Source: Pseudoduganella ginsengisoli (lineage in GTDB: Bacteria; Pseudomonadota; Gammaproteobacteria; Burkholderiales; Burkholderiaceae_D). From it: a DNA stretch of 64,000 bases. A model generated the notes under the pieces. It saw only the letters and a program-made list of their open reading frames with translations, was not told the origin of the DNA and ran no database searches. Positions 53,629 through 62,547 of the stretch are shown in pieces. Location of the stretch: positions 124,001-188,000 of the forward strand of contig NZ_WNLA01000004.1 in assembly GCF_009720865.1 (NCBI RefSeq). The letters are read 5' to 3'. The number at the start of each line of letters is the position of its first letter. Position 1 is the stretch's first letter. The position numbers and the translations under genes were made by a program.

Positions 53629-54495
53629 ATGCGGGCAGTGACAGAAGATTTACGAGGCCAGCCAGAAAGCGGTATTGCTCCGGAATCAGACAGAAGTGTC
53701 CAAGACGAAGTGACGTGGTTGCGGCATGCGCTTGAGGCCGCCAAGGTTCAGCTGGGCGCGCGGACTGTGGCGCTGATTGAATTGCAGCAGCGCTTTGATC
53801 ACCTTACTGATGAATTGCGGCGGGAACAGCAACTGTTCAGCCACCTGATGCATAAACGCGAGCAAGAGCGCGAACAATTGGCGCAGGACATTCATGACGC
53901 GCTGGCGCAAAACCTGCTGGCCTTGCGTATCGATGTGGCGATGTTTGCGTCCCGCACGGCTGGCGCCCATGGCCGCTTGCATGAGCGTACCGAGCAGGTG
54001 CTGAGCCACGTGGATGTGGCGATCCGCAATGCGCGCGGCCTCATCAACGAGCTGCATCCGCCTGTCCTGGAACTGGGCTTGCTGGCGGCGATGGAGTGGC
54101 TGACGGCGCGTTTTCGCCGCGAGACCTTGCTGGGTTGTACATTGGCTGTGCCGGACGATGCCGCGTGCAATGCCATTGCGCCGCCGGCCGAACTGGCGTT
54201 ATACCGGATACTGCGGGAAGCGCTGGAAAACGTGCATCGCCACGCCCATGCGACACTGGTTGAAGTGGTGCTGAAGACGGATGGGGATTGGGTGGAGTTG
54301 TCCGTTGCCGACAATGGCATCGGCATCGCTGCCGGCCAGCGGGGCAAGCCCGATGCGTATGGCTTGCAAATGGTGGCGGAATGCCTGGCCGGCATGCGGG
54401 GAGAGTTAATCCTGGAGGCGAACAAGCCTGGAAAAGGATGCCGTTTCATTGCCCGCATGCCGTTTTCGTCCGCTGCGGCAGCGCCGCCTTTGTGA
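53629..54495 (+). CDS. Cytoplasmic NarL-type sensor histidine kinase, orphan
   Basis: A 288-residue soluble kinase. A coiled-coil region (about 25-80, VTWLRHALEAAKVQLGAR to MHKREQEREQLA) leads into a HisKA_3 domain with phospho-acceptor H in QDIHDALAQNLLALRI, then an HATPase_c domain with REALENVHRHAHAT (N-box), SVADNGIGI and DAYGLQMVAE. There is no TM or recognised sensor domain, and no LuxR/NarL regulator is adjacent, so the partner is elsewhere. Confidence 0.9.
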   Translation: MRAVTEDLRGQPESGIAPESDRSVQDEVTWLRHALEAAKVQLGARTVALIELQQRFDHLTDELRREQQLFSHLMHKREQEREQLAQDIHDALAQNLLALRIDVAMFASRTAGAHGRLHERTEQVLSHVDVAIRNARGLINELHPPVLELGLLAAMEWLTARFRRETLLGCTLAVPDDAACNAIAPPAELALYRILREALENVHRHAHATLVEVVLKTDGDWVELSVADNGIGIAAGQRGKPDAYGLQMVAECLAGMRGELILEANKPGKGCRFIARMPFSSAAAAPPL

Positions 54496-54543
54496 GGGAA
54501 GGGCCTGATATACTGCCGGGGCTTCACCCTCTGGAGACCCCAA

Positions 54544-56679
54544 TTGTATAAATTGCTAGTACTTCCGGCCGCACTGCTGGCCGTGTCGGGCGCTACCCGC
54601 GCCGACGAAGGGCAATGGCAGCCGCACCAGCTGCTGCAGCTCAAGGCTGAACTGAAGAAAACCGGCATTGCCATCCCCGCAGAAAAACTGGCCGACCTGT
54701 CGAAACACCCGATGAGCGCCATCGTGTCGACGGATGGCTGCTCGGCATCGTTCGTGTCGCCGGACGGCCTGGTGGTCACCAACCACCACTGCGCATACGA
54801 CGCAATCCAGCGCAATTCCACGCCGGAGCACAATTACATTGCCAATGGCTTCCTGGCCAGGACCCGTGCCGCCGAACTGCCGGGCGGCCCGAACTTGCGC
54901 GTCTACGTGACGGACAAGGTGGAAGACGTCAGCGCCCGCGTTTTGAAAGGGCTGGATGCGATGTCGGGGCGCCAGCGCCATGAAGCAGCGCAAAAGCGCA
55001 TCAAGGCGCTGATCGCGGAATGCGAAACCGACAAGATGTACCGCTGCTCCGTGCCCAGCTTCCACCGCGGCGCCGAGTATTACCGTATCCGCCAGATGAT
55101 GATCCGCGACGTGCGCCTCGTGTACGCGCCATCGGACAAGATCGGCAATTATGGCGGCGACATCGACAACTATGAATGGCCGCGCCACACGGGCGACTAT
55201 TCGTTCCTGCGCGCGTATGTGGGCAAGGATGGCCGTCCGGCCGACCCGTCGCCGGACAATGTGCCGTATCAATCGAAAGACTTCCTCGTCGTCTCGGCCG
55301 AAGGCTTGAAGGCGGGCGATCCTATCCTGCTGGCCGGTTATCCGGGCCGCACCAGCCGCTACAAGCTGCCGGTGGAAATCCGCTATGCGCGCGACCATGC
55401 CTATCCGTTGCAGGTGGCGGAATACCAGGCCGACCTGGATACGATCGCTTCCGCGACCAAAGGCGATGATGCGGCTGAGGTGCGCTACGCCAGCGTGGTC
55501 AAGGGCATCAACAACAAGATGAAGAAGACCCAGGGCTTGCTCGATGGCTTTGCCCGCAAAGACCTGGCAGCCATCAAGGATGGCCAGGATGCGCAATTCC
55601 GCGCATGGTATGCGCAGCAGCCGAACAAGTCGGCCACGATGCTGGCGGAACTCGATGCCGCGATTGCCGCCGACATGGCGCTGTCGAACGAGGAATTCGC
55701 GTATACGGTCGCCACCAACAGCGATTTGTTCAAGAGCGCCCGCACCTTGTACCGCCTGGCGCTGGAAAAGCAAAAGCCCGATGAAGACCGCAAGGCAGGC
55801 TACCAGCTGCGCGACATGTCTTTCATCAAGGCCCGCATGACGCGCCTGGAACAGTCGTATGACGCCAAAGTCGACCAGGCGCGCTTTGCGGCGGGGCTGG
55901 CGCGCTATGCGAAGCTGGACGCGGCCAGCCGCCCGCAAGGGCTCGATGCGCTGTTGCCATCGCAGGCCGGCGTGGCGGCGCTGTACCAGCAATCGCTCCT
56001 CGGCGATACGGCGCAGCGCGTGGCGCTGATGGACCGGGATGCCGCGTCCCTGGCCGCGTCCGATGACGCCTTCGTCAAGCTGGCCGTGAAGCTGCATGCA
56101 CTGGGCATGTCGCTGGAAGAGCGCCGCATGGAAGTGGACGGCAACCTGGAGCGCATCGTGCCGCAATACATGGCCGCTGTCATTGCGTGGAAAAAGTCGC
56201 AGGGCAAGCCGGTTTATCCGGACGCCAATTCCACGCTGCGCGTGACCTATGGCACGGTGTCCGCCTACTCGCCGAAAGATGGTGTGACCAAGGGCCCGTT
56301 CACGACGGTGGAAGGCATCGTGGAAAAGCATACGGGCAAAGAACCGTTCGTGGCGCCGCAGGCACTGATCGAAGCCGTGAAAGCCAAACGCTATGGCCAG
56401 TTCAAGGACCCGGTGCTCGGCACCGTGCCGGTGGATTTCCTGTCCAGCGCCGATACGACGGGCGGCAATTCCGGTTCGGCCGTGATGAACAAACATGGAG
56501 AATTGATCGGCCTGAATTTCGATTCGACGTATGAATCCATCACCAAGGACTGGTACTTTGACACGGCCATCACGCGCGCGATTCACCTCGATATCCGCTA
56601 TATGCTGTGGGTGATGAAGGAAGTCGACCACGCGGATAACGTGCTGAAAGAAATGACCATCAAGTATCCCAAACGCTAA
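54544..56679 (+). CDS. S46-family dipeptidyl-peptidase (DPP7/DPP11 type)
   Basis: A 711-residue precursor with a signal peptide (LLVLPAALLAVSGATRA). The chymotrypsin-fold catalytic residues are H82 (VVTNHHCAYD), Asp in NYGGDIDNYEWPRHTGDYS, and S643 (TTGGNSGSAVMN). The helical S46 insert spans about 270-560. The residue that sets specificity (Gly in DPP7, Arg in DPP11) is S661 in NFDSTYE. It cleaves dipeptides from peptide N-termini in the periplasm. TTG start at 54544 is supported by CTGGAG. Confidence 0.92.
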   Translation: MYKLLVLPAALLAVSGATRADEGQWQPHQLLQLKAELKKTGIAIPAEKLADLSKHPMSAIVSTDGCSASFVSPDGLVVTNHHCAYDAIQRNSTPEHNYIANGFLARTRAAELPGGPNLRVYVTDKVEDVSARVLKGLDAMSGRQRHEAAQKRIKALIAECETDKMYRCSVPSFHRGAEYYRIRQMMIRDVRLVYAPSDKIGNYGGDIDNYEWPRHTGDYSFLRAYVGKDGRPADPSPDNVPYQSKDFLVVSAEGLKAGDPILLAGYPGRTSRYKLPVEIRYARDHAYPLQVAEYQADLDTIASATKGDDAAEVRYASVVKGINNKMKKTQGLLDGFARKDLAAIKDGQDAQFRAWYAQQPNKSATMLAELDAAIAADMALSNEEFAYTVATNSDLFKSARTLYRLALEKQKPDEDRKAGYQLRDMSFIKARMTRLEQSYDAKVDQARFAAGLARYAKLDAASRPQGLDALLPSQAGVAALYQQSLLGDTAQRVALMDRDAASLAASDDAFVKLAVKLHALGMSLEERRMEVDGNLERIVPQYMAAVIAWKKSQGKPVYPDANSTLRVTYGTVSAYSPKDGVTKGPFTTVEGIVEKHTGKEPFVAPQALIEAVKAKRYGQFKDPVLGTVPVDFLSSADTTGGNSGSAVMNKHGELIGLNFDSTYESITKDWYFDTAITRAIHLDIRYMLWVMKEVDHADNVLKEMTIKYPKR

Positions 56680-56688
56680 ACAATGTGC

Positions 56689-56731
56689 CGTCATTCCAGC
56701 GAAAGGCTCGGCGCCCCCGCTGGGAATGACG
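56689..56731. repeat. Imperfect inverted repeat of the GTCATTCC type
   Basis: CGTCATTCC-AGC (56689-56700) pairs with GCTGGGAATGACG (56719-56731), with one bulged base. It resembles the dispersed GTCATTCC...GGAATGAC elements found between genes in many proteobacteria. It lies 10 bases after the S46 peptidase stop and just ahead of a terminator. Confidence 0.55.
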
Positions 56732-56743
56732 CGTCAGTAACTG

Positions 56744-56773
56744 ACGGCGGCCCCGATGGCCGCCGTTTTCCTT
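56744..56773 (+). terminator. Rho-independent terminator after the S46 peptidase
   Basis: ACGGCGGCC (56744-56752) pairs perfectly with GGCCGCCGT (56758-56766) around CCGAT and is followed by TTTTCCTT. It separates the peptidase unit from pnuC. Confidence 0.88.
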
Positions 56774-56778
56774 ATAAT
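56773..56778 (+). promoter_or_regulatory. Candidate -10 box of the pnuC operon
   Basis: TATAAT lies 12 bases upstream of the pnuC ATG, at the edge of the preceding terminator. No good -35 is seen. If used, the mRNA leader would be only a few bases long. Confidence 0.4.
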
Positions 56779-56789
56779 CGCAGGCTACC

Positions 56790-57413
56790 ATGAACGATTC
56801 CATCTCCCTGCTCGGCCTGTCCACGACGCCGCTTGAATTGCTGTCCTTCCTGCTGTCCGTGGCGACAGTGCTGTTGAACATCCGCCAAAACCACTGGGCG
56901 TGGCTGTTTGCCATCGTGTCGTCCGCCACGTACGGCATCGTGTTTGCGGGCGCCAAACTGTATGGCGACATGGCGCTGCAGCTGGTATTCATCAGCGTGT
57001 CGTTCTGGGGCTGGTACCAGTGGCTGTATGGCAGCGTGTCGCACGACAAATTGACGGTGACGGAGCTGGACCGGCGCGGTATCGCATGGTCCGCAGCCGG
57101 CTGGCTGGCCGGCTTTGCCATTCTCGCCTGGTTCCTCAAGCGCTATACCGATACCGACGTGCCGAATATGGATGGTTTCCTGACCGCGGGCAGCCTGGTG
57201 GGGCAAGTGCTGCTGTCGCGTAAAAAAGTCGAGAACTGGCACGTGTGGATCATCGTCGACATCATTTATGTCGCGCTGTACGTCCATAAACACCTGATCC
57301 TGACCGCCGTGCTGTATGGCTTGTTCGTGCTGATGGCGGTGGCCGGCCTGGCTGCGTGGAAGCGCGCCGCGGAAGGGGCGGGCGACGCGGAAGACGCGGT
57401 GGTGCTGAAATGA
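56790..57413 (+). CDS. pnuC: Nicotinamide riboside transporter PnuC
   Basis: A 207-residue facilitator with seven predicted TM helices of the SWEET-like PnuC fold. Family motifs seen are LLNIRQNHWAWLFAIVSSATYG and the WxxW-type VSFWGWYQWLYG that lines the substrate path, plus SRKKVENWHVWIIVDIIY. It lets nicotinamide riboside diffuse in, driven by phosphorylation inside; the next gene encodes the kinase, overlapping by 4 bases. Confidence 0.95.
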   Translation: MNDSISLLGLSTTPLELLSFLLSVATVLLNIRQNHWAWLFAIVSSATYGIVFAGAKLYGDMALQLVFISVSFWGWYQWLYGSVSHDKLTVTELDRRGIAWSAAGWLAGFAILAWFLKRYTDTDVPNMDGFLTAGSLVGQVLLSRKKVENWHVWIIVDIIYVALYVHKHLILTAVLYGLFVLMAVAGLAAWKRAAEGAGDAEDAVVLK

Positions 57414-57934
57414 CTCAAAAAGTGGCCATCGTGGGCGCCGCGTCGGCCGGCAAGTCCACGCTGGCCGCGCGCCTGGCCGCGCATTATGGCACCGTGTGGG
57501 TGCCGGAATACTTGCGTGAATTCGTCGATACGCAGGGCCGCATGCCGGCCGCCAGTGACCAGATCGTGATTGCCCGTACCCAGGTGGCGCGCGAGCAGGC
57601 GGCGCTGGCGCAAGCCCACGGCTACCTGTTTTGCGATACCACGCCGCTGATGACGGCCGTCTACAGCCGCCACTATTTCGGCGGCATCGATGACGAACTG
57701 GAACAACTGGTGCAGCGTTCCCGCTATGACGTGACCTTGGTGTGCGCGTCCGATATCCCATGGGAGCCGGACGGCATGCGTGAAACGCTGGATGAATGCG
57801 CCGTCATTGCAGGCTTGCTGTTCGATGAACTGGACAAACGCAATATTGCCTACTCACTGGTGGCGGGCGACGCTGCGCAGCGCTTGCTGAAAGTCGAGCA
57901 CGTGCTGGGCAAGCCTGCTACAGTGAGGAAATGA
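57410..57934 (+). CDS. Nicotinamide riboside kinase, NadR C-domain-like ATPase
   Basis: A 174-residue P-loop kinase with Walker A GAASAGKST (9-17). The substrate region VPEYLREFVDTQGR, LFCDTTPLMTAVYSRHYFGG and DIPWEPDGMRET match the ribosylnicotinamide kinase domain of NadR. The NMN adenylyltransferase and HTH domains of full NadR are absent. It converts nicotinamide riboside to NMN, trapping it. ATG 57410 overlaps the pnuC stop; the 3' end overlaps the beta-barrel gene by 4 bases. Confidence 0.92.
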   Translation: MTQKVAIVGAASAGKSTLAARLAAHYGTVWVPEYLREFVDTQGRMPAASDQIVIARTQVAREQAALAQAHGYLFCDTTPLMTAVYSRHYFGGIDDELEQLVQRSRYDVTLVCASDIPWEPDGMRETLDECAVIAGLLFDELDKRNIAYSLVAGDAAQRLLKVEHVLGKPATVRK

Positions 57935-58671
57935 CAAAAAAATTCCTCATAGCAATCACTGCCCTGTTCGCAAGCAGCTTGCCGTGCGCGCAGGCTGGAA
58001 CGGGTTATTACCTAGTCTCCATGTATGACGAGGAAGGCCAGCTGGGCATCGATTACAAATACTGGAATGCCGACTTTACCAATGCATCGAGCAAGTCGGC
58101 GCCGGAAATCGGCATCAGCTATAGCGTGACGCCGCGCTGGTACACGGAATTCAATGCCGAGTGGTTCCGCCAGCATGGCAAGGATGGCAGCCATTTGTCA
58201 GGTTACAGCTGGCAAAACGACGTGCTGCTGACACAAGGGCAGTATGCGGCGGATGTGGCGCTGCATACGGAACTGGGACGCAGCCATTCCCGGCCCCATG
58301 TGACAAGCCTGGAGATCGGCCCCGCGATGCAGACCGAGTATTACCGCACGCAATTCAACGCGAACTTGTTCCTGCAGCGCGACATCCAAGGCGCGGCGGA
58401 CGCGCAGACGCAGCTGGTCTACCAGTGGCAAATCAAGCAGCGCTGGAAAAGCTGGCTGGAGCCCGGCGTGCAAGGCTTTGGCGAAGTCGGCAAGTGGAAT
58501 CACTGGCTGCCGCGCAATAAGCAGTCGCACCGGGCAGGGCCTGCCGTGTTTGGCGAGGTGGACGTGGGGGCGGGCCAGGAAATCAAATATGACGCGGCGT
58601 GGCTGATCGGCAAAAACGCTGCGCGCAGTGCGCAAAGTTTCACCATGCGGGTGCAATACCTGTTCCGGTAA
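57931..58671 (+). CDS. Predicted outer-membrane beta-barrel protein
   Basis: A 246-residue precursor with a signal peptide (KKFLIAITALFASSLPCAQA). The mature part alternates polar and hydrophobic residues with many aromatic girdle residues (YYLVSMYDEEGQLGIDYKYW, RWYTEFNAEWF) and ends in MRVQYLFR, close to the C-terminal Phe signal used by the BAM complex. About ten strands are expected. It is the third gene of the pnuC unit with a 4-base overlap, so it may be an outer-membrane channel for the same substrate; this is inference. Confidence 0.75.
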   Translation: MTKKFLIAITALFASSLPCAQAGTGYYLVSMYDEEGQLGIDYKYWNADFTNASSKSAPEIGISYSVTPRWYTEFNAEWFRQHGKDGSHLSGYSWQNDVLLTQGQYAADVALHTELGRSHSRPHVTSLEIGPAMQTEYYRTQFNANLFLQRDIQGAADAQTQLVYQWQIKQRWKSWLEPGVQGFGEVGKWNHWLPRNKQSHRAGPAVFGEVDVGAGQEIKYDAAWLIGKNAARSAQSFTMRVQYLFR

Positions 58672-58978
58672 GCGCCCGCCCGCCTGACCATGTACCCCAA
58701 ATAATTTGTCCGGGTGTGACTTTCTGTGAGAATGTGTCATTGTTTTATATATAAGATTTTAATATCTGAAACATTCTCTTTGCGAAAAATAATGCACCTC
58801 CCAATCCGGCCGACCTGATTTTCCACTGTTCCGACGCCCGGGACAGGCGAGCGGTTCACGATTATTCCCTGGCTTTGACATTGCAATCTGCCATCGAACG
58901 CGGACTGGATTGTCACGCCTGTAGGAATTGGAGTTGCATTCGAATACTTGTTCTTTTGTTCAACTCAAAGGAGTTTTT
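58672..58978. other. Long AT-rich intergenic leader upstream of the RHS locus
   Basis: These 307 bases hold no gene. A marked AT-rich stretch (about 58738-58800) contains TTTTATATATAAG and is framed by an 8-bp inverted repeat, GAGAATGT (58728-58735) and ACATTCTC (58771-58778). TTGACA lies at 58875-58880 without a clear -10. AAAGGAG just before 58979 is the ribosome site of the RHS gene. Confidence 0.6.
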
Positions 58979-61900
58979 ATGCAAGAAAGAAATAAGCGGC
59001 GATACCCGGCATTATTGCTCGCGGCATTGGCGCTCCCGGCCGTAACGCGGGCGGAAGAAGTCCTGGTGCAGGACATTAACCGCAACAATACGCCCGAGCG
59101 CGCCACGCCGATCGGGGACCGGGTCAATCCCCATACCGGCGACTTGCTGGTGGAACATAACGATCTGACGTGGCGCGGCAATGGCGGCATGGATATCGTC
59201 CTCAACCGGATTTACAGCGCTCAGGGCGCGGCCGGCGGCAAGGCTAACGCGTTCGTCAATTCCTTCCGTTGGCGTTCGCTGGGCGCCGGCTGGGTAATGC
59301 TGCCGGCGCCGCGCTGGATCGACACCAAGACCATGGCGTCGCCTGCCACGGGCGGCGTGCGGCCCCCTTTCGACGCGACGAACCTGTGCAATAACCAGCC
59401 GTTTTCCAAGCCGTTCGAATCGTCGCTGACAGCCTACCTGGAATTACCCAACGGCAGCCACGAACACCTGTTCTTCGTCGGTAACTACACGGCGCGTACG
59501 AAAAACAATTGGCGCGCCGTGTGCAGCGCCGGCAATGTGACGGTGACGTCGCCTGATGGCATCAACTATGACTTCGGCAACATCTCACCACAGGAAACCG
59601 TGTGGGACACCTTGTATGGAAGTACCGGCAATTCCCAGCTGCTGGTGGCGAAGAAAGCCACCGACCAGTACGGCAATTGGCTTGCGTACACCTATGAGCG
59701 CAAGACCTTTGCACCGGAAAACGTGGAAGGCGCGGGCGGTGGCGAAAGCGGCTGGGTTAGCCTGCCGGTGTCGATTACCTCGAGCGACGGCCGCCAGGTC
59801 AACTTCACGCACGACGCGGTGACCGGACGGCTGGTTTCCATGTCGGATAACACGGGCCGCACCTGGAGCTACGAGTATTCGCCAGCCACGCAAAACACCA
59901 CCGGGCGCGCCTTGATCAGCGTCACCCTGCCGGAAGGCCGGACCTGGCGCTTCACCTATGTTCCGGGGCCGATCGCCAGCTCGGATTACCAGGTCAGCGC
60001 CTTGTCCCGCAAGCTAGCCACCATCACGTATCCGGAAGGCGGGGTCGTCACTTATACGCTGGAGGCGGCGAAACAGACCGCGCCTTCCTGCGGCGGATTG
60101 CCTGGCAGCGACACGTACTATCCGCGCGTGAAATCGCGTTCGCTGTCGACCGGCGGCACGTGGAATTACGCGTACACCCATGGCGGCGCCGGGCAATACG
60201 ACTCCACCGTGGAAAGCCGCCCGGACGGCGTGCAGTTCACTTACAAGCACATGGGCGCCGGCTATGCCAATTCGTGCGACTACCTGGTCAATTCCAACAC
60301 CGGCTGGATGCTTGGCCGCCTGATGGAGAAAAGCGACAATCTGGGCAACAAGGAAACGTACACGTGGAGCCAGCGTGAAATTACCGCCGACCGGCGGCGC
60401 TTCCAGGGCCCGGAGCTGGTGTGGGATGCGAAAACCTGGGCCGCCGACATGGCCAGCCGCACCATCTACCGCGACGGCGCCACCTATACGACGACGTTTT
60501 CCAACTACGACCAGTATGGCAACGCCGGCACCATTGTGGAGAGCGGTCCCAACGGCGGTTCGCGCACCACGACCCGTACCTACAACATCGACACGGCAAA
60601 GTGGCTGATCGGCCAGGTGAAGGATGAAATCCACGCCGGCAAGTCGACCACGCGCGTCTTCAACAGCAACGGCAAGGTCGCGTCCGTGACCAACGATGGC
60701 GTCACCACATCCTATACCTACGATGCGGGCGGCAACCTGGCCACCGTGACGCATCCGCGCGGGCTGGTGCACAGCTATTCGAACTACATGCGCGGCATCG
60801 CGCAGACGGAAAACCAGCCGGAAAATATCACGATCAGCCGCGTGGTCGATGCCGCCGGTAATGTGACCTCGGAAACCAATGGGGAAGGCCAGACCACCAC
60901 CACGACCTTCGACAAGTTGAACCGTCCGACTTACATCACGTACCCAATCGGCAGCACGAAGGCGTTTTCGTACGGTCCGAACTGGAAGACCGTGACGCGC
61001 GGCTACCTGGTCGAGCGCACCGACTTTGACGGCTTTGGCCTGCCGCTGCAGGTGTCGCTGGGCGGCATCGTCACCACCTATGCCCATGACGCGTTCGGCA
61101 ACAAGACGTTCCAGTCCAATCCCGGCAGCGCGGTCGGCACCCGCTATACTTATGACCAGTTCGGCCGCGTCAAAACCGTCACGAACGCCGACGGCTCGGT
61201 CGAGTCGACCACGTACGGCGCCGGCTCCGTGAGCGTCACCGATGAGCGCAACCAGACCACCACGCACACGTACCGCGCTTACGGCGACCCTAACGACAAC
61301 CACGTGATGGCGATCACCACGCCGGAGCCGGCCGCCAACGTGTCGATTGTCCGCAACAGCGCGGACTTGATCACGTCGGTGACGCAGGGCGGCGTGACCC
61401 GGACCTACACCTACAATGCCAACCAGTATCTGACCGGCGTGACGAACCCGGAAACCGGCGCCACCGTCATGGGACGCGATATCGCCGGCAACATGACTTC
61501 CCGCCAGGTGGGAACGTCGGGTACCACGACGTTTGCGTATGACGGCCAGAACCGGCTGCAATCGATCACCTATCCGGACAGCACACCGTCGGTGACCAAG
61601 ACGTATTCGAAGACCGGCAAGCTGAAGTCCGTTACCACCTCGGCAGCCGCGCGCAGCTACGTCTACGACGCCAACGACAACCTGGTCAGCGAAACCCAGA
61701 CGGTGGACGGCGTGGCGATGACGGTGGGATACGGCTATAACACGGTGGACCAGTTAAGCTCAATCACTTATCCGCGCGCCAACCACGTGGTCGACTATGC
61801 GCCGGATGTGTATGGCCGGCCGACCAAGGTCTCCGGCTACATTTCCAGCATCGCGTATTGGCCTTCCGGACAGGTCAAGCAACTGACCTACGCGAACGGC

Positions 61901-62527
61901 ATGGTGACCTCCTACCAGCAGAACGACCGCCTGTGGCCATCGTCGTTCAGCACCCAGAAGGGCGGCGCTTATTTCATCAACAGCAGTTATACCTACGACG
62001 GCAATGGCAATTTGACGGCCGTGTCGGATTCCGCCGACGGCGCCTACAACCGCACCCTGGGGTATGACGGCATAGACCGGCTGGTCAGCGCGGCCGGTTC
62101 CTGGGGCGCCGGCGCCATCGCCTATGACGGCGCCGGCAATATCAAGAGCCAGGTGCTGGGCGGCTCCAGCCTGTATTACAGCTATGACGCCAATAACCGC
62201 CTGAGCAGTATTTCCGGCAAGCGCGCCGGCAGCTTTGCTTATGACGCGCTGGGGAACGTGATTGCCGCGCCGGGGAATACCTTTGTGTATGACAGCGCGT
62301 TCAACTTGAAATGCGCCAACTGCGCAAGCTCCACCAATAAAGTCGATTACGTGTATGACGGCCTCAATCAGCGAGTATCGGTGACCAAGGCCGGAGTGAA
62401 GTCATACGAAATGTATGGCTCGCACGGCAACCAGCTGGTCGAGTACACGCCCGCGCAATCGAACAAGCTTACTGAATATATCTACCTGGGTGGCAAGCGG
62501 ATTGCCCAGCGTACCTCCACACAGTAA
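58979..62527 (+). CDS. Secreted RHS-repeat protein, N-terminal polypeptide of a split system
   Basis: A 1182-residue protein with a signal peptide (RRYPALLLAALALPAVTRA). After an N-terminal domain (TPIGDRVNPHTGDLLVEHND) it carries many YD/RHS repeats (for example TSYTYDAGGNLATVTHPRG, YDANNRLSSISGKRAG, FAYDALGNVIAAPGNT). These fold into the shell of RHS/YD proteins. It ends at EYIYLGGKRIAQRTSTQ, exactly where intact RHS proteins continue into the core, which is here encoded by the next gene. AAAGGAG lies 5 bases before ATG 58979. Confidence 0.93.
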   Translation: MQERNKRRYPALLLAALALPAVTRAEEVLVQDINRNNTPERATPIGDRVNPHTGDLLVEHNDLTWRGNGGMDIVLNRIYSAQGAAGGKANAFVNSFRWRSLGAGWVMLPAPRWIDTKTMASPATGGVRPPFDATNLCNNQPFSKPFESSLTAYLELPNGSHEHLFFVGNYTARTKNNWRAVCSAGNVTVTSPDGINYDFGNISPQETVWDTLYGSTGNSQLLVAKKATDQYGNWLAYTYERKTFAPENVEGAGGGESGWVSLPVSITSSDGRQVNFTHDAVTGRLVSMSDNTGRTWSYEYSPATQNTTGRALISVTLPEGRTWRFTYVPGPIASSDYQVSALSRKLATITYPEGGVVTYTLEAAKQTAPSCGGLPGSDTYYPRVKSRSLSTGGTWNYAYTHGGAGQYDSTVESRPDGVQFTYKHMGAGYANSCDYLVNSNTGWMLGRLMEKSDNLGNKETYTWSQREITADRRRFQGPELVWDAKTWAADMASRTIYRDGATYTTTFSNYDQYGNAGTIVESGPNGGSRTTTRTYNIDTAKWLIGQVKDEIHAGKSTTRVFNSNGKVASVTNDGVTTSYTYDAGGNLATVTHPRGLVHSYSNYMRGIAQTENQPENITISRVVDAAGNVTSETNGEGQTTTTTFDKLNRPTYITYPIGSTKAFSYGPNWKTVTRGYLVERTDFDGFGLPLQVSLGGIVTTYAHDAFGNKTFQSNPGSAVGTRYTYDQFGRVKTVTNADGSVESTTYGAGSVSVTDERNQTTTHTYRAYGDPNDNHVMAITTPEPAANVSIVRNSADLITSVTQGGVTRTYTYNANQYLTGVTNPETGATVMGRDIAGNMTSRQVGTSGTTTFAYDGQNRLQSITYPDSTPSVTKTYSKTGKLKSVTTSAAARSYVYDANDNLVSETQTVDGVAMTVGYGYNTVDQLSSITYPRANHVVDYAPDVYGRPTKVSGYISSIAYWPSGQVKQLTYANGMVTSYQQNDRLWPSSFSTQKGGAYFINSSYTYDGNGNLTAVSDSADGAYNRTLGYDGIDRLVSAAGSWGAGAIAYDGAGNIKSQVLGGSSLYYSYDANNRLSSISGKRAGSFAYDALGNVIAAPGNTFVYDSAFNLKCANCASSTNKVDYVYDGLNQRVSVTKAGVKSYEMYGSHGNQLVEYTPAQSNKLTEYIYLGGKRIAQRTSTQ

Positions 62528-62547
62528 ACACTCACTCTGGACAACCC

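Noticed and set aside
54556..56694. Minus-strand open frame of 712 codons opposite the S46 peptidase
   Set aside because: The plus-strand protein has a full catalytic triad and signal peptide. The opposite frame is a composition artefact.
58875..58903. TTGACA promoter upstream of the RHS gene
   Set aside because: The -35 is perfect but no -10-like sequence lies 16-18 bases downstream, so it is noted only in the intergenic entry.
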